DNA of 64,000 nucleotides from positions 1,302,001 to 1,366,000 of the forward strand of contig NC_089821.1 of assembly GCF_035046505.1 (NCBI RefSeq), read 5' to 3'. The notes beneath the pieces are model-generated. The model was not told where the DNA came from. It searched no databases and worked only from the letters and a program-made list of their open reading frames with translations. Origin of the DNA: Tiliqua scincoides. Its lineage: Eukaryota; Chordata; Lepidosauria; Squamata; Scincidae. Positions within the stretch are counted from its first letter, which is position 1, and each line of letters starts with the position of its first letter. Shown piece by piece: positions 1-12,789 of this stretch. The translations under genes were made by a program, and so were the position numbers.

Positions 1-356
1 TGAATGCAGGGAGGCAATAGCCTTCGTTTTGTTCATCCCCACCAAGAATGGCTCCGAAGGGAAGGGTCCTTTGCTCCCCTATATCTATGCTACTGACCAC
101 AGTGCCTGCAGAGAAGGACAAGGAGGAAGGTCAGTACTAGCAACACGCTGAGTAAGGTGAAAACTTTGTTGATCAGGCAGCTCCCAATAATTTGGCACGA
201 AAACAGCGTTGTGGTACCAGCATCTCTGTGGCTAAATTTTCCATTGTTTCCTCTTTCTAAACCATGCCAAGAGCCTGCCTGAGCATCCTGCAGCTCCGTT
301 TAAACAGACTTGGATGGACCTCAAGCCCCTGTGAGCTCATTTGCAAAAGAGAATTA

Positions 357-534
357 GGGCCCAATCCTATCAGATTTTCCGGGGCCAGTGCAGCTGTGCC
401 AATGGGGCATAAACTGCATCCTATGGGGGAGGGCAGTTACAGAGGCCTCCCCAAGGTATAGGAACATTTGTTCCCTTACCCTGGGGCTGCATTGTGGTTG
501 CACCAGTGCTGGAAAGTTGGGTAGGATTGGGCCC
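357..534. mobile_element. MITE family 1 (about 178 bp, TTA target duplication)
   Basis: The element opens gggcccaatcctat and closes with the inverted counterpart taggattgggccc. It is flanked by TTA on both sides (354-356 and 535-537). A 3-bp TTA/TAA duplication is typical of PIF/Harbinger transposons, so this is probably a non-autonomous Harbinger-like element. It has no coding capacity. Related copies lie at 2922-3102, 51257-51434, 52785-52963 and 62246-62429. Confidence 0.75.
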
Positions 535-894
535 TTAAACATTGGAAGAAAAATCAGGTAGAAGTATTGTATTTATAGAGGGTGAACAAGGCACGCAGAC
601 TTCCACGAATATCCTGTGTGAAACCTGTTAGAACTGAATCTGACTGTAGCAAATGGGAATTCTGTGGAAGGAAAGATGCCCACCAGCATCTGCCCAATGG
701 ATGGATGATATTTTGCATTGATTGATGGTTGAGTGAATGGCATATCAGCATCAGTTGCACATGGACATATTGAGAATAGTTAGAGGCCATTCCTTGATAA
801 ATATGAAGTGTGTTGATATACTGATTAATGTTTTGTTGGCGTATATATTTCCCCCCACTTTCCCCTAATGTATAGCTTTTTAATAATCATAATC

Positions 895-1590
895 ATAATT
901 GCACAAACAAAGATTACAACAAACAGCAAGTACCGTCTCTGCAAAGAAGCCGATGAAACAGTGGACCACCTTATTAGCTGGTGTAAAAAGACCGCACAAA
1001 CAGACTGTGACCAAAGGCATGACAAGGTAGCAACAGTGATACAGTGGAACATCTGTAAGAAATACAAGTTACCTGCAGCCAGAAACTGGTGGGATCACAA
1101 AATGGAAAAAGTCACTGAAAATGAAGATGCCAAAATATTATGGGATTTCCAACTACAGACAGACAAACACCTATCGCACAATACACCAGATATAACTGCA
1201 GTCTAGAAGAAAGAAAAGGAAGACAAGATCATCGATTTAGCAATCCCAGGGGATAGCAGAGTGGAAGAAAAAGAGCTGGAAAAAATAACAAAATACAAAA
1301 ATTTACAAATAGAAATTGAGAGGCTGTGCAGAAGACTGAAGTGATCCCAGTGATGATTGGCGCCCTCTGTGCTATTCCTAAACACCTGGAAGAGCACCTG
1401 AACAGCATTGGGGCCACAGAAATTGCCATCCACCAACTACAAAAAGCAGCTGTACTGGGAACAGCTTACATCTTGCAACATTATTTATAACAGTGAAACA
1501 TGCTAAAAATCAGGCATCCCAGATCCTTGGCAAGGACTCAACATCTGGAAAAAACAAGCCAGCCAACAACACCTACCTGACTGTGCAAGA
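895..1590 (+). mobile_element. R4/Dong-type LINE, 3' end, degraded
   Basis: Frame + from about 900 reads CRLCKEADETVDHLISWC, a C-x2-C-x7-H-x4-C zinc knuckle, followed by RHDKVATVIQWNICKKYKLP and HNTPDITAV. A zinc knuckle followed by a PD...D-x-K-like segment is the C-terminal layout of R2/R4-clade LINEs that use a restriction-like endonuclease. The ORF stops at 1204-1206, but homology to the second copy (61373-62155) continues to about 1490, including VIGALCAIPKHLEEH. It ends in an AAT-rich tail. It is 5' truncated and cannot code for an active protein. The clade call rests on remembered motifs. Confidence 0.7.
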
Positions 1591-1609
1591 ATATAATAAT
1601 ACTAATAAT

Positions 1610-1960
1610 AATAATACCAGTATTTATATACTGCCATTCTTGTCAGTGGATTTCTCCTCCGACTTTATTCCAGGCGGTTTACATAGGCAGGCTTACCCCA
1701 GAGGGATTTTTACAATTACAAGTTCTTTCCTCCAAGAACCTCTTCAGTCCAGGTGGACTCTGGTCACTTTCCAGCTGCATTTGCCTCCCCCGCATAGCTG
1801 ATGGCACTCCACTCCACTCTCACGGGGGGGGGGGGGCATCCTTCTCTTCTCTCATCAACTGGGATGACTCGTCCCATCTGCACTTTCTGCAGCTCTTGTT
1901 TACTTCCTGCTGTTCCCGGCTGTTCTTTGGGCTTCATAGGTGGCAGCTCTACCACTCAGC
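1610..1960 (-). mobile_element. Possible L2-type or SINE fragment
   Basis: The stretch begins gtatttatatactgcc and contains ccaggcggtttacataggcagg, the antisense of a 3' end common to many squamate L2 and SINE elements. It directly abuts the AAT-rich tail of the R4 copy. No ORF or promoter box is recognisable and the family is uncertain. Confidence 0.3.
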
Positions 1961-2195
1961 CAGACCTCCTGCCCATTTTAACATTATATCTATGAAATAC
2001 TCCTTTCTGTTCTTTTTTTTTTAATTCACATAGAACAAAAAATAAAGCGTTGAAAAAAATTAGTTCATATGTTTTAGCAGAAGGAAATGATCTTTTCAGC
2101 AAGAAACAAAACATGAAAATTTAACCTTAAAAAAATAAGGAAAAAATAGCAAGAGTTTATTAATAATTAACTAGAAGCCAGGATTTAGGATATGC

Positions 2196-2196
<1 letters not shown>

Positions 2197-2246
<50 letters not shown>

Positions 2247-2527
2247 AGTATTTATATACCGCTTTTCAACTAAAAGTTCACAAAACGGTTTCCAGAGAAA
2301 AATCAAATACTATTTTTAGCCGTATATATATTTAGCCGTATATTTAGCCGTAACTAAATGGCTCCCTGTCCCAAAAGGGCTCACAATCTAAAAAGATGCA
2401 AAACAACACCAGCAGACAGCCACTCGAAAAGACACTGCTGGGGTGAGGAGGGCCAGTTACTCTCCGCCTGCTAAAAAAAGGAGCACCCACTTGAAAAAGT
2501 GCCTCTTACCCAATTAGCAGGGGTTAA
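2197..2527 (-). mobile_element. SINE-A copy with (TTA)n tail
   Basis: A (TTA)n run (2197-2244) precedes acagtatttatataccgc, gttcacaaaacgg, ggctccctgtcccaaaag and ggctcacaatctaaaaag, ending near agcaggggttaa. On the - strand this is a short element ending in (TAA)n. The same unit recurs at 42242-42411, 61118-61279 and 63324-63563. A short internal expansion of atatttagccgt occurs at about 2317-2352. It has no ORF. The family name is mine; a tRNA-type promoter was not clearly visible. Confidence 0.65.
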
Positions 2528-2921
2528 TTTACAAGGGTATGGGATTTAATATACAAGGGCATGGGATTATTGTTGCACTGGACTTCATGAGGTTCAGTTT
2601 TTGATGCAAAAAGTGGCATCCTGGAGAGAGTGAAAAGATCCTTGCCATTTCCTCAACTTTGTTGGTTGTTCACTTTATTCTGCACCTGTTCACAAGTTCA
2701 ATAATTTGTGTTCTCCCCTTGGGGCTTCTTTGTGTCATGATTTCAGCTAAGAGTTCACACAGTGAATACAACAGGTATCTAATAAGTTTTAGTGATCTGA
2801 TGACACCACTGAAGGCAAGGAAAAGGCTCCCATTGCCCTCCCTCTGAACTTCACACATCCCCACTTCCTATAGTAGAGGTGTTGCTTCTGGTGAGTTAAA
2901 TAGTGCCTTATTCAGCCTGAC

Positions 2922-3102
2922 GGCCCAATCCTATCCAACTTTCCAGTGCTGCTTCAGCCATGCCAAGTGGGCATGCACTGCATCCTGCAGTGGGGCGTGG
3001 GATAGTCAGGGAAGCCTCCTCAAAGAAAGAGAATGTTTGTTCCTGTACCCTGAGGCCACATTGCAGCTTCATCAGCACTGGAAAGTTGCATAGGATTGGG
3101 CT
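2922..3102. mobile_element. MITE family 1 copy
   Basis: It runs from ggcccaatcctatccaac to taggattgggct, with the same inverted ends and internal words (gaatgtttgttcc, ccacattgcagc) as the copy at 357-534. The TTA duplication is not clear here. The following 50 bp (taagtcttac, acttacttctgagtaa) resemble MITE family 2. Confidence 0.65.
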
Positions 3103-3823
3103 GTAAGTCTTACTGAACACAAAGGACTTACTTCTGAGTAAATTAAATGACAGCATTTTCAAACACCTCTGCTTATGGGCCTGGGCAACATTTTCTATCT
3201 TGCTATGCTACGCTGATGGTCTCATTACTTCCCGGAAATGCACAGCTGATTTTATCTGTGTAGTTCTAGCCATCAGTCACTGTGAGCTGGGGCAGGATGT
3301 GAAAGGGCAGGTGTGCATCTGGATGTTCATGCCCATCCACTTTCTGCCCAACAAATCAACTACACATGACTAGATTCAGGAAGAAGCATTGGCCTGGTTG
3401 CCTTAGCAACAGGGATGATGCCTTTGGAACAGGGAGGCAAGAGGATCACCTCTTCTGCCTGACACTGGCTTCTCTGCAAATGGTTGTGCACCCTTGTACC
3501 ATGCATGCCAACAATTATTCTTTTCTTTCTAGTGAGGGGAGAAGGAAGGCACAGTACTGGCATAAACTGAGTTTAATATTATGCAGTATCTGGATAGATG
3601 TATTATATATAAAATTAAAAGATCTTAAAAGATCTGAGAATCAAATTTGTCCGATTCAAGTTTAACCAAAGCCATGTGTGCAGCGCTAATCGCTCAACAA
3701 GGTACAACCGGATCAAATCATTCTTTCTTTGCATTTTGTTAGACTAATAAAGGTAAACAGCTTTTGGTGATAAAATCTCCACTCCCTTTTTGAGTATTAA
3801 ATGTTCCTGTATTTACTTTCCAG

Positions 3824-3883
3824 TTTTTCACCTTTGAACAATACAAGAAGTTACTGGGACATCTTTCATTATCACCAGCACTG
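3824..3883 (+). CDS. SLC25A21: SLC25A21 internal exon (encodes FFTFEQYKKLLGHL...)
   Basis: This exon encodes 20 residues beginning FFTFEQYKKLLGHLS, at the end of the first carrier repeat of the mitochondrial 2-oxodicarboxylate carrier. The protein exchanges 2-oxoadipate and 2-oxoglutarate across the inner mitochondrial membrane, linking lysine and tryptophan breakdown to the matrix. The acceptor is tttactttccag and the donor is gtaagtg, and both ends are phase 0. The sequence matches the human protein closely from memory (FFTFEQYKKLLGYVS). The next exon joins in frame. The start codon and N-terminal exons are outside the window. Confidence 0.93.
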
Positions 3884-6232
3884 GTAAGTGAGACACTATT
3901 GAGACACTGCCAGCTTTTCCTCTCTAGCACACATCCCTCTTCCTTCCCTCCTCACAACAGTCATGATAGTGGAGTGAAATGGGCAATGATTCATGAACAC
4001 TGGGGGAGAAGGTGGGGGAGGGAGTGAACTGCCCCCATTCCATCCCCATGCTCAAGTGGCAATCATTTCATGCACTGAGGGAGGGGAGAAATTATTTCCA
4101 GTTTCAGCCCTTTAACCATTCAACCATGGGAGAGAGATTTTTTTTTGGGGGGGGGGGTTGGGGGAAATGGGAAGCTTTCATTTGAAGGAGGAATGGAAAA
4201 GCCTCTATGCATGGGTGGAGTAGCTGCTTATGCCAGGCTGGACTTCAGCCTATATATTAATTTATAATGTGGAAGAAGAAAGTGAACCTTGAAGTTCTTG
4301 GGTAGGATGCAGCTTGGGGTTCCTAGGAATTTGGCCACCCAGGTATCAATCAGTGTAACTGATTTTTTGTTTTGTTTTGCTGTCACTAGAAAGTGCATTG
4401 GAAGAGAGCATTAGCTACAAATCCTGACCATCTGGATTATAGATTTCTTGGTTAAGTGAGTTTGGGGATTGGAAGTATTTCTGCAGTTTGGCTCTCTCAC
4501 TGGAAGTTTTGTGACAAGCACAGACAGTCTATTTTTTGTTTGACAAAAATACCAGAAATCTTCCATTAGAACGCATCTAATCAGCCAAAGGGAATGAACA
4601 TCTGCATGAAATGGGAGACTCCTACAGTATCATTATACTTGTTATTGCATTCATCTGATATGTTTTGCTACTGTTATTACTTCATTTGTCTTGGGTTAAT
4701 GAAGGTTCGTTGTCTCTCGCTCGCTTTCTTTCTGTGAATTGAAGACCTTTTCCAAAGAATATGAGATATTGCTTAAATCTTCTATGTTACAGCACATCTT
4801 TTAAACATCTACTAGCTGTAATTCATCTGTCAGACATACAGTACCAGGAGGAAACTTTTTAGGACATTTTAAATGAATAATTCTTTTCATTGAGCTTGAA
4901 AGGCTATAGATACCTCTCGAGTTATAAAGCCAAACTAGAAGGGAATGGAGTTGATGACACAAGTGATGTTCTGTAGGCAAATCATGGAGGGTCACAATGT
5001 GTCCTTCACAATCTACATAATTACTCAGAGAGTAGCTCTCTGGATCTGTTAGAGCTCATAGGAAAGAGCATGCTTATTCTTCCACCATAGTAAAAGGCTA
5101 ATGAAGAATCTGTAGCACCCACAAAACGTATGTACTTTACTCCAAGGAGTGGTCTTATAGACTGAAAATGTGTGCATACTAAACATGCCTTTCTCAGCTC
5201 TGGGTTTTCACATCTAGCACCTGGGAGCCTAGAGGTAGTTCCCTTTGCAATTTGGAAATGATGTTTGGTTTGTTCATCTCCCAAGAGTATTGGTCATATA
5301 TTTGGAGATACAGGAGTCCACCTCTTCCCCTTTAACCCCAAACAAGTGATTGGTATTGTCAAAGATGACAGCATGACCCATTTGTGCAATGGGTTCAAGT
5401 TCTAATATCTGCCAGGCTCATGAGAATTTGTGGATTAGGGCTCTGGTGTACTTAGGTAATAAGTTCCTTTAGGTTTTTTATTTTTTTATTTTTAGTTAAT
5501 AAGTTCCTTTACTTGATCCTTTAATGCTTTTATTTTGTGGCATCACCCAAGCCTCCCACAGACTACTTGCTGTATAATATTTTACTTGCTCTTGTCTCTT
5601 GTCTTGTCTCTTGCTCTTGTTTCTCTCAGATGTCTCTTTTTGCATCTTGGCTAGCAATAAATGATTTGCTTCTTCGTTTACTAATTGTACAGCTTGCCCC
5701 ACTCCAAAGGTTTAGAATGAATATACCTCCTAAAATAGAACTGAATAAATTTAAGAAAACCTAACCCATTGGTTGGCTTCAAAAACCATCCTGTAGAGAT
5801 AGATCTTCCAGCAGTTCCAAAAGATGCTCAGACCTACTTCAGATATTTTTCTAGCAGTTGAAAATATAAAGCTAATATATCATGCTGCCTTTTACAGTCA
5901 AATCATGGTCCAGTTAGCTGTCGCTCCATTTGTCCATTTAGCCCAAATGTCTTATCTGATTCGTAGGGCACAGATTTTGACAGCACTGCCACCTAAACTG
6001 GAGACACTAGGGCTAAGCATGAGTCCTTCTACCTACAAACCATATCCTCTACCATGAAGGTATGGGCCCTTCCTTCCGTGTGTGCCTTTCTCTATATGGG
6101 TATCTCTAGGCAATGTGGTTAATTGCTTAGACAAAAAGGGGAAAATACCCAAACTAGCAGCAAAAAAAAAGGAGGTGAAAAACTCCAAGAAAGTGCAGAA
6201 CCATATATAATAATTAAAATGTCGCTATAGAC

Positions 6233-6510
6233 CAGGGGTCTGCAACCTTTCCGGGAAAGGGGGCTGGACGCTTGGTGATGATATTGTCATCTCCAAACTT
6301 CTGGGTTGCTGAGCTACCAAAATTGGCTGCACAAAATTGGCAAAGCCTCCCAGCTGATTTACCATGAGCTGTGCAGGGCATGGCAGAGTCATGGAAGAGC
6401 CGCTGTGCAGCACAGGGACTCCATGCAGGCTGGATGACTTTTGGCGGCAGGCCAGATCTGGCCTGAAAGCCACAGGTTGCCAACAGGTTGCCTGCTGTAC
6501 AGACCCAGTG
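6233..6510. mobile_element. hAT-like non-autonomous element
   Basis: It begins caggggtctgcaacc, a typical terminus of hAT (Charlie/Tip100-like) non-autonomous transposons, and its far side has aggttgcctgctgtacagac, a decayed inverted match. The interior carries gccagatctggcc and no ORF of note. The right boundary is approximate and no convincing 8-bp duplication was found. Confidence 0.5.
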
Positions 6511-6685
6511 AGTTTTGGCAGATGCCTTCTTCCAAAGTATAAATAACCTTTTTTCAACAGTGTGAATTCCCATAAGTTGAGACTATCCTGACAAGTCTAC
6601 TTCCTCTAAAAGGTAGGGGTTATATACACCACTGTTTGCCTTACCCACAAGCTGAATGATATGTTTTATTGCATTATGTTCAAAA

Positions 6686-8985
6686 ACATAGAATCATAGA
6701 GTTGGAAGGGGCCTAATAGGTGATCTAGTCCAACCCCCTGCCTTAGAGTATCTCCAACAGGTGCTTGTTGAGCCTCTGCTGGAACATCTCCAGCGAGGGA
6801 GAGTCCACCACCTCTCTCAGTCTGTCCCACTGCCGGACCGCCCTGAATGTTTTCCTGACGTCTAATCGAAATCTGCTCTCTTGCAGTTTGGACCCATTGG
6901 TTCTAGTTCTACATTCAGAGACAGCTGAGAATAAATGATTCCCTTCTTCCATCTGACAGCCCTTTAGGTATCTGAAGAGAGCTCCCATATCCCCTCTCAG
7001 CCTTCTCTTCTCCAGGCTGAACATGCCAAGTTCCCTCAACCTTTCCTCGTGGGGTTTGTCCTCCAGCCCCCTGATCATCCTCATCGCTCTCCTCTGAACC
7101 TGCTCCAGTTTGGCTGCATCTTCCTTAAAGTGGGGTGCCCAGAATTGGACACAATACTCCAGGTGAGGTCTAACCAGTGCAGAGTAAAGCAGAACCACAA
7201 CTTCTTGTGACCTGGAAGCGGCGGTTCTGTTAATGCAGCTAAAACTGCATTTGCTGTCTTTGCAGCCTGATCACACTGCTGACTCATGTTCATTCTGTGC
7301 TCCACCACAACTCCAAGGTCCTGCTCACATGTGGTGCTGCCAAGCCATGTATCTCCTATTTTATACCTGCATCTTTGGTTGTTCTTGCCCAAGTGCAGAA
7401 CTTTGCGTTTATCCCTGTTGAACTTCGACCTATTCATTTCAGCCCAGTGTTCCATTTTGTCCAGGTCTTCCTGAAGGCTTCTACTTTCTCCCAGTTTGGT
7501 GTCATCCGCAAATTTGATGAGGCTCCCTTGTATCCCCTCATCCAAATCATTGATGAAGATATTAAAGAGAACCAGGCCCAAGACAGAGCCCTGGGGTGCC
7601 CCATTCGAAACTGCCCTACAGGTTGACGTGAAGCCATTGACAAACACCCTCTGTGTATGGCCGTCCAACCTGTTGCGAATCCATCTAATGATTATATCAT
7701 CAAACCTGTATTTTACCAACTTGCTGATTAGGATGTCATGTGGGACCTTGTCAAATGCTTTACTGAAGTCAAGATATATTACATCTACCGCATTCCCACA
7801 GTCCAGTAAGCTAGTAACCCAATCAAAAATGATGAGATTTGTCTGGCAAAATTTATACAGTATTTGACAAATCCCTGTTGGGTTCTGTTGATCACTGAGT
7901 TGTTGTCTAGATGTGTGCAAACTGTGTGATTATGATTTGTTCTAATATCTTCCCTGGTATTGGTCAGACTGACAGGTCTGTAATTTCCCGGGTCTTCTTT
8001 TTTCCCCTTTTTAGAGATTGGGACCACATTAGCCCACTTCCAGTCTAGTGGCACCTCCCCCGTCCTCCAAGATTTTTCAAAGATAATTGACAGAGGCTCT
8101 GCAAGTACCTCCACAAGTTCCTTTAGTCCTCTAGGATGCATTTCTTCTCGTCCAAATGACTTGAATATATTCAAGTGGTATTTAACTAATTCCCTGTCAA
8201 TCCTAAGCTGCAGTCCTGTGCTGTCCAGGTTTTCATTACCTCTTCGGGGATGTAAACATATCCCCCCCCCCATCAGCCAAGGATCCAGCACCCACATTTG
8301 CACAATCCTCCTTCTGAGAGAAGATGGATGCAAAGTAGGAGTTGAGCAGCTCTGCCTTCTCTTGGTTTCCAGACACTAATTGACCATCCTTGTCCAGGAG
8401 CAATCCCACCCCTACATTTCTCTTCCTCTTTCTTTGGGCATATCTAAAAAAAACCCTTCTTGTTATTTTTGACATCCCTGGACAGCCTTAGTTCGTACTG
8501 AGCTTTAGCATTCTTGACCCTCACCCTGCAAGACCGGGCTATCTGACTGTACTCCTCCCTGGTGATCAGTCCCATCTTCCATTTCCTATACATGTCTTTT
8601 TTAATCTTCAACTCACTGCTGAGTTGCTTGTTGAGCCATCCTGGTTTTTTGAGGTGTCTTCCCCTTTTCTTTTTCTTAGGAATTGGTTTTGACTGAACCT
8701 GTAGAAGCTGCTTCTTAAAGAGCTCCCACCCATCTTGAGTCCCTTTTCCCATTAGTTCATCAACCCATGGGATTCCACCTATCAATTCTCTGAGCTTGTT
8801 AAAATCAGCCTTCCTGAAATCCAATGCAACCTGGACTCTCTGGAATCTCTAGAATCTCACCCTGGTCATTCTTGGTGCTCCAAGAATCACTTATTTGGGC
8901 ATCAGACCTTAAATTAGAAGGCCATTGGGCCTCTACCATCTCTGCCCTAATGGTAGAACATGCTCCCACCACATAGTGAAAAATT
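6686..8985 (-). mobile_element. CR1 LINE, 5'-truncated, 3' end intact, coding region broken
   Basis: The + strand start catagaatcatagagttgg is the reverse complement of the canonical CR1 3' terminus. Reading the - strand, 5' to 3', are segments VVGACSTIRAEMVEAQWPS, WLNKQLSSELKIKKDMY, NYRPVSLTN, YLDFSKAFDKVPHD, GAPQGSVLG, the reverse transcriptase catalytic box KFADDTKLG, and the C-terminal [13 protein letters not shown]...[12 protein letters not shown]. About 2.3 kb is retained, covering the region before RT, RT and the C-terminus. The endonuclease half is missing. The reading frame is broken into several pieces, so this is an old, inactive copy. Confidence 0.92.
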
Positions 8986-10480
8986 AGCAAGGCATTTTGA
9001 TAATTTTTCATTTGGTACTTATGTACTGATGAGTTTTAAGCCAAAATCCAAGCACCAATAAAACAGCTTCATTCAAATGATTTAAATGTTACTAAATAAA
9101 CTCCCACTCAAAAACTTTAGAGACAGAAAAGAGGACAACAAATTCAACTTGCTCTTTCTCTCCTAGTCACCAAAAGTCTGCACCCACTGGTGGGCCTTGC
9201 CGTTTTTCTGAAAGACATTCAAGGGAAATCTTTGATGGGGACCACTGATGCTCTTCTGAAGCCCCACTGAAAAGGCCCTGCTCCTCCTTTCAGTGGCTCT
9301 TTCAGCCACTGTGGAAGATGAATTTAGGAGCACAGCCCTGCCTCCAAACTTCAGTATATTAGGAAAATGCTTGGAGGGGATTGTGTGTGTGTGAGAGAGA
9401 GCGCACCACATACTGCCTAGAGATCGAAAGCTACTGGTCCCAGTCATTGTAGGCTTTTGTTGATAACATCTAAGGTGTTAAAGGTGTTTCTGTGGAAAGC
9501 CTTAGCTTTACTGAAGGTTGATTAGGTTGTGCTTCCAAATTGCCAGGCTTATGAATGAGTCCTTCAAGCAGATTTGCACAACGCCTGCAATGTCCCCATT
9601 TTTCCACCTGTCAACTGCAACTCCTTATGCAGAGTCAGAAGCTTCTCCTGAAAGGAAACCCTCCTGGGTTAATTAAAATGTGTGGTATATCAGGATAGAT
9701 CAAGCCAGTCAAGGGGCTTCAACACATTTTATTCTGTGCTGCATTGTGGCCAGTGCATTCAATATTATGGAGATTGTGATTTTGACAACACAATTTGAAT
9801 GGCATGTTTATGTAATTTCACTACATTTTACTGCTTTACATCAATTACTTGAGTGCTGGTGGCAGTTTATTTTATCACAGTAGCAGCTGAAGCACCAGCA
9901 GGTTTGTGATGTGATATATATAAGGCTATTGTTATTGCTAATTCTTTGCTGGAGGCTTTCTAGAGGTGAAATTTGCCTTGGAAGTTAATTCTCCAAGTGA
10001 AGACTGTTGAAATGGCAACATTGCTACTGAGCCCTGTATTCCCTGCGTATGAGATTTACCACTGAATGAACTCTTTGCTTTATGCCCTGCTTGTGTTTTC
10101 AAGAGGAGTATTTGTGTCTGGTAACGTGTGAATGCAGAGGCTTCTTAAACAGAATGTGAAGAGCTTGCTTCCCCCCCTTATGCATTTCTTAACCCCATCA
10201 CGAAGATTTCTTTCCAGCAAGAGAGAATGTGTTGTTGATAGGACTTTGACATTTTATTTTGAATATTTGGAATGTGGTTTGTGGATTTTGTAATTTCTTC
10301 TGCATGAACTGTCAACATCTAATCAAGGAGGAAAGCTGTTTAGTAATGGTATCCTACTACAACAGGGTAGGTCTCCCCACTTTCATCATATCAGTCAGCT
10401 TAATGCTCAGCTTCAGAATGTGATGTGCTGGGATGTTTTACCACAGAATGCATGGAAACTGATTGACTTAACTCTTTTAG

Positions 10481-10588
10481 ACATTTGCAGTGGCTGGCTT
10501 GGGATCCGGACTCACAGAAGCCATTGTGGTGAACCCTTTTGAAGTTGTCAAGGTTAGCCTGCAGGCAAATCGGGATTCTTTCACTGAG
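10481..10588 (+). CDS. SLC25A21: SLC25A21 internal exon (second carrier repeat start)
   Basis: This exon encodes 36 residues, TFAVAGLGSGLTEAIVVNPF followed by EVVKVSLQANRDSFTE. It carries the second mitochondrial-carrier signature, PFEVVKVSLQ, matching Px(D/E)xx(K/R). The second basic position is Ser here, and it is Gly in human as I recall it. These residues form a transmembrane helix and the matrix salt-bridge segment. The acceptor is taactcttttag, the donor is gtacagtaac, and both ends are phase 0, so it joins its neighbours without a split codon. Confidence 0.95.
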
Positions 10589-11439
10589 GTACAGTAACAG
10601 GAATATTTTTTCAATATGTTGGAAATGCAAGTGCTTGGACAATGGAGTACAGGATGTCAATCAAGTCTTGTGCAGCTGCTGCCGAGGAAGATTTTCTTGG
10701 GGCAGCTGAAAACAAGTAATGATCCCCCTCCCCAAAAGTGTTGCCCTTTCAAATGGGAGTCGGGAAAGGACATTTGCTGGGGAATTATTTGGTGAACATT
10801 TGTACTCTAAACGGGCTTCTCCGTTTGTCTAGGGTAGCAGCACACTCCACTGTCAGGATGGTCTTGGGCTCCAACGAGCATCTGAGAACACACATTGGGA
10901 AACACTGATCTCTACTGATTTTCAAGCATATTTCAGAATTGCTGTTGCTGCCCAGAATGTCCCTGACGGCAAGTGGGGAGGGGCCACTTAAAAGGCATGT
11001 TGCTCAAGGGTGTACAGTACAGCACTAGTTATACGGGTTGAATTCGGGCCACAATTTTAGGTTGGCATGGAATGTACTGTAAGATCATCTAGGCCAATCT
11101 TGTCCAGTGAAGCTGTGCCTTCATTCAAAGAACGTTACTTTTTAAAGTTACCGATCAGATGAATTTCTCTTGGCTCCAAGCTGAGAGATCATGCGAGGGA
11201 ACAAGGAGTTCAGACTCTTGCATGCAGTAGAGCAGTAGCTCCTGACTCTGGTGAAGCAGTTTTTCTCATTCCTTTCTCTTTCGAAGGGGACAAGTAGAAA
11301 AAAGATCAGCCTGCCTCTGCTTCAAGACCCCCTTAATGAATGGTTCAGCTGGGCTGCAGGCCTTTTGTACAGGCTCTTTCATCAATAATCACGTGCTGAC
11401 TTCAAATGCAACAGAAAGGAAGCCCCGCACCTGGGACCA

Positions 11440-11735
11440 CCCGCCCTCCCCCCGCCCAGGAACGCCTCCCTCCCGCCTACTCCAGAGCCTTGCATCGGCC
11501 CAGCCAGACCAACCCAAGGCTCGCCGCACAAGCCACCACAGAGGCTGGATTCAGTCTCCGTGTGCTGGCACAGCTTACTCCTGGGGAGACGCAAGCGTGC
11601 TTTATGACACATTTGCAACCCTCCTGGGCCAGCGCCAGGCCAAATCCTCCTCTGGATTGCACCCTTAGTCAGAAGTGAGCCCCACTGCATTCAATGGGAT
11701 TAACCCTCTGGTACGTGTGAGTAGGCTAGCATGAC
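11440..11735. mobile_element. GC-rich MITE family 3 fragment with family 2 end
   Basis: The words ggctggattcag, tgtgctggcacagcttactc and cgcaagcgtgctttatg, then ggattgcacccttag, recur at 23312-23880 and 36098-36515. The following gtcagaagtgagccccactgcattcaatgggatt matches MITE family 2 (31919-31998). Boundaries are approximate. The short ORFs here reflect GC-rich composition and do not look like genes. Confidence 0.5.
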
Positions 11736-12743
11736 CTGGAGCACCCCTACATCTCTGCCGCAGCGCTCCAGAAAATGAAAGCTCTTTTCCGTGCTTCCTG
11801 TGCACTTCCATCAAACCGAGAGGAATGAGACTTCTGGTTTTATTGAAAGGGGTGGCCCAAACAAAGGAATACCGTTTGTTTGTGCCATTGTCCCTTTAAG
11901 TAAAACTAGAAGATCCCTGTGGCTTCTGTTAGCTGAAGGCTGGAGGGAGGTGCCAGCAGCAGACTGCAGGTGAAGCATACCCCAAATCCACCATGGACTT
12001 GGGCCCCTCTCAGTCCGCCACTGAGGTAGCCCACTTCAGCTTGCCTTATGGTTGGGCAGCAGTGGTACGATGGTAGTAGTATGATGGTAACTTCCACAAC
12101 CTAGCTGGACCAGATTGGCAGAATCAACTCCTGAAGCCAATGGAGGATTTTCTCCAGAGCAAAAACTGTGTGTGTGGGGGGGGGGGGGGGGCTGATTCAT
12201 ACTGAAACCACAGCAGAGGATGGGATTAAAACTGCCTCACTCCCTGACCACAGTCGTTATCTGAGTCCACCTACATGTGCTATTTACAGGTGGGAAAACC
12301 AGCCTGCTCTGACCAACCACATGTTCAGAGTCACAGCTAGTTTGGTCCCTGATGTGACAATCAATTTTACTTTATGCACACGATCAGCACCAGGTGTGCT
12401 GGTTCAGAGTCAGGCCTCTCATCAGTCAGGACTGTGGTATGGAGGAGGGGAGTCATCCTTCTGTCTCCTTGATGCTCCCAGTCTGGAGCCCCCCTCCCCC
12501 TGAGCCCGCTCCCCCTGTGAGTGCTCTTTGTCCGGGGGGGGGGGAGTTCCCATTTGTGCCAAATTCCAGTTAGTGACACTGTTTTCAGGACAAGAAAGAC
12601 CAGCTGACCCTTTCTGGATCAGTGCAAAAATGTTCTTAAAAAAAATATGCATCTCGTGTGTCCCACAAGTGTGATGCCACTTCACAAAATGTAATACATT
12701 GATTAGTGGGTGTTTTATTTAGCGGAACAAGGAAGGCTACATC

Positions 12744-12789
12744 AATAGTGCTTGCTTCCGTACAAATAATAGTGCTCGCTTCTGTACAA
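12744..12789. repeat. 24-bp tandem duplication
   Basis: aatagtgcttgcttccgtac is followed 24 bp later by aatagtgctcgcttctgtac, with two mismatches. It is a small local duplication with no coding context. Confidence 0.8.

Larger units (their letters stand above)
1..3823 (+). other. SLC25A21: SLC25A21 intron, 3' part
   Basis: This is intron sequence upstream of the first exon seen, ending in the acceptor atttactttccag. The exons for roughly the first 90 residues of the carrier lie outside the window. It holds two TTA-type MITEs (357-534, 2922-3102), an R4-type LINE end (895-1590), a possible L2-type fragment (1610-1960) and a SINE-A copy (2197-2527). The remaining stretches (1-350, 540-890, 3150-3820) show no gene or repeat I recognise. 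Confidence 0.75.
3884..10480 (+). other. SLC25A21: SLC25A21 intron (6.6 kb)
   Basis: The intron runs from gtaagtg to the acceptor taactcttttag. It contains a hAT-like short element (6233-6510) and a long antisense CR1 copy (6686-8985). The parts 3890-6220 and 9000-10470 look unique, with poly-T and poly-G runs near 4140-4160 and a GT/GA run near 9385-9405. No further exon or RNA gene was seen. Confidence 0.85.
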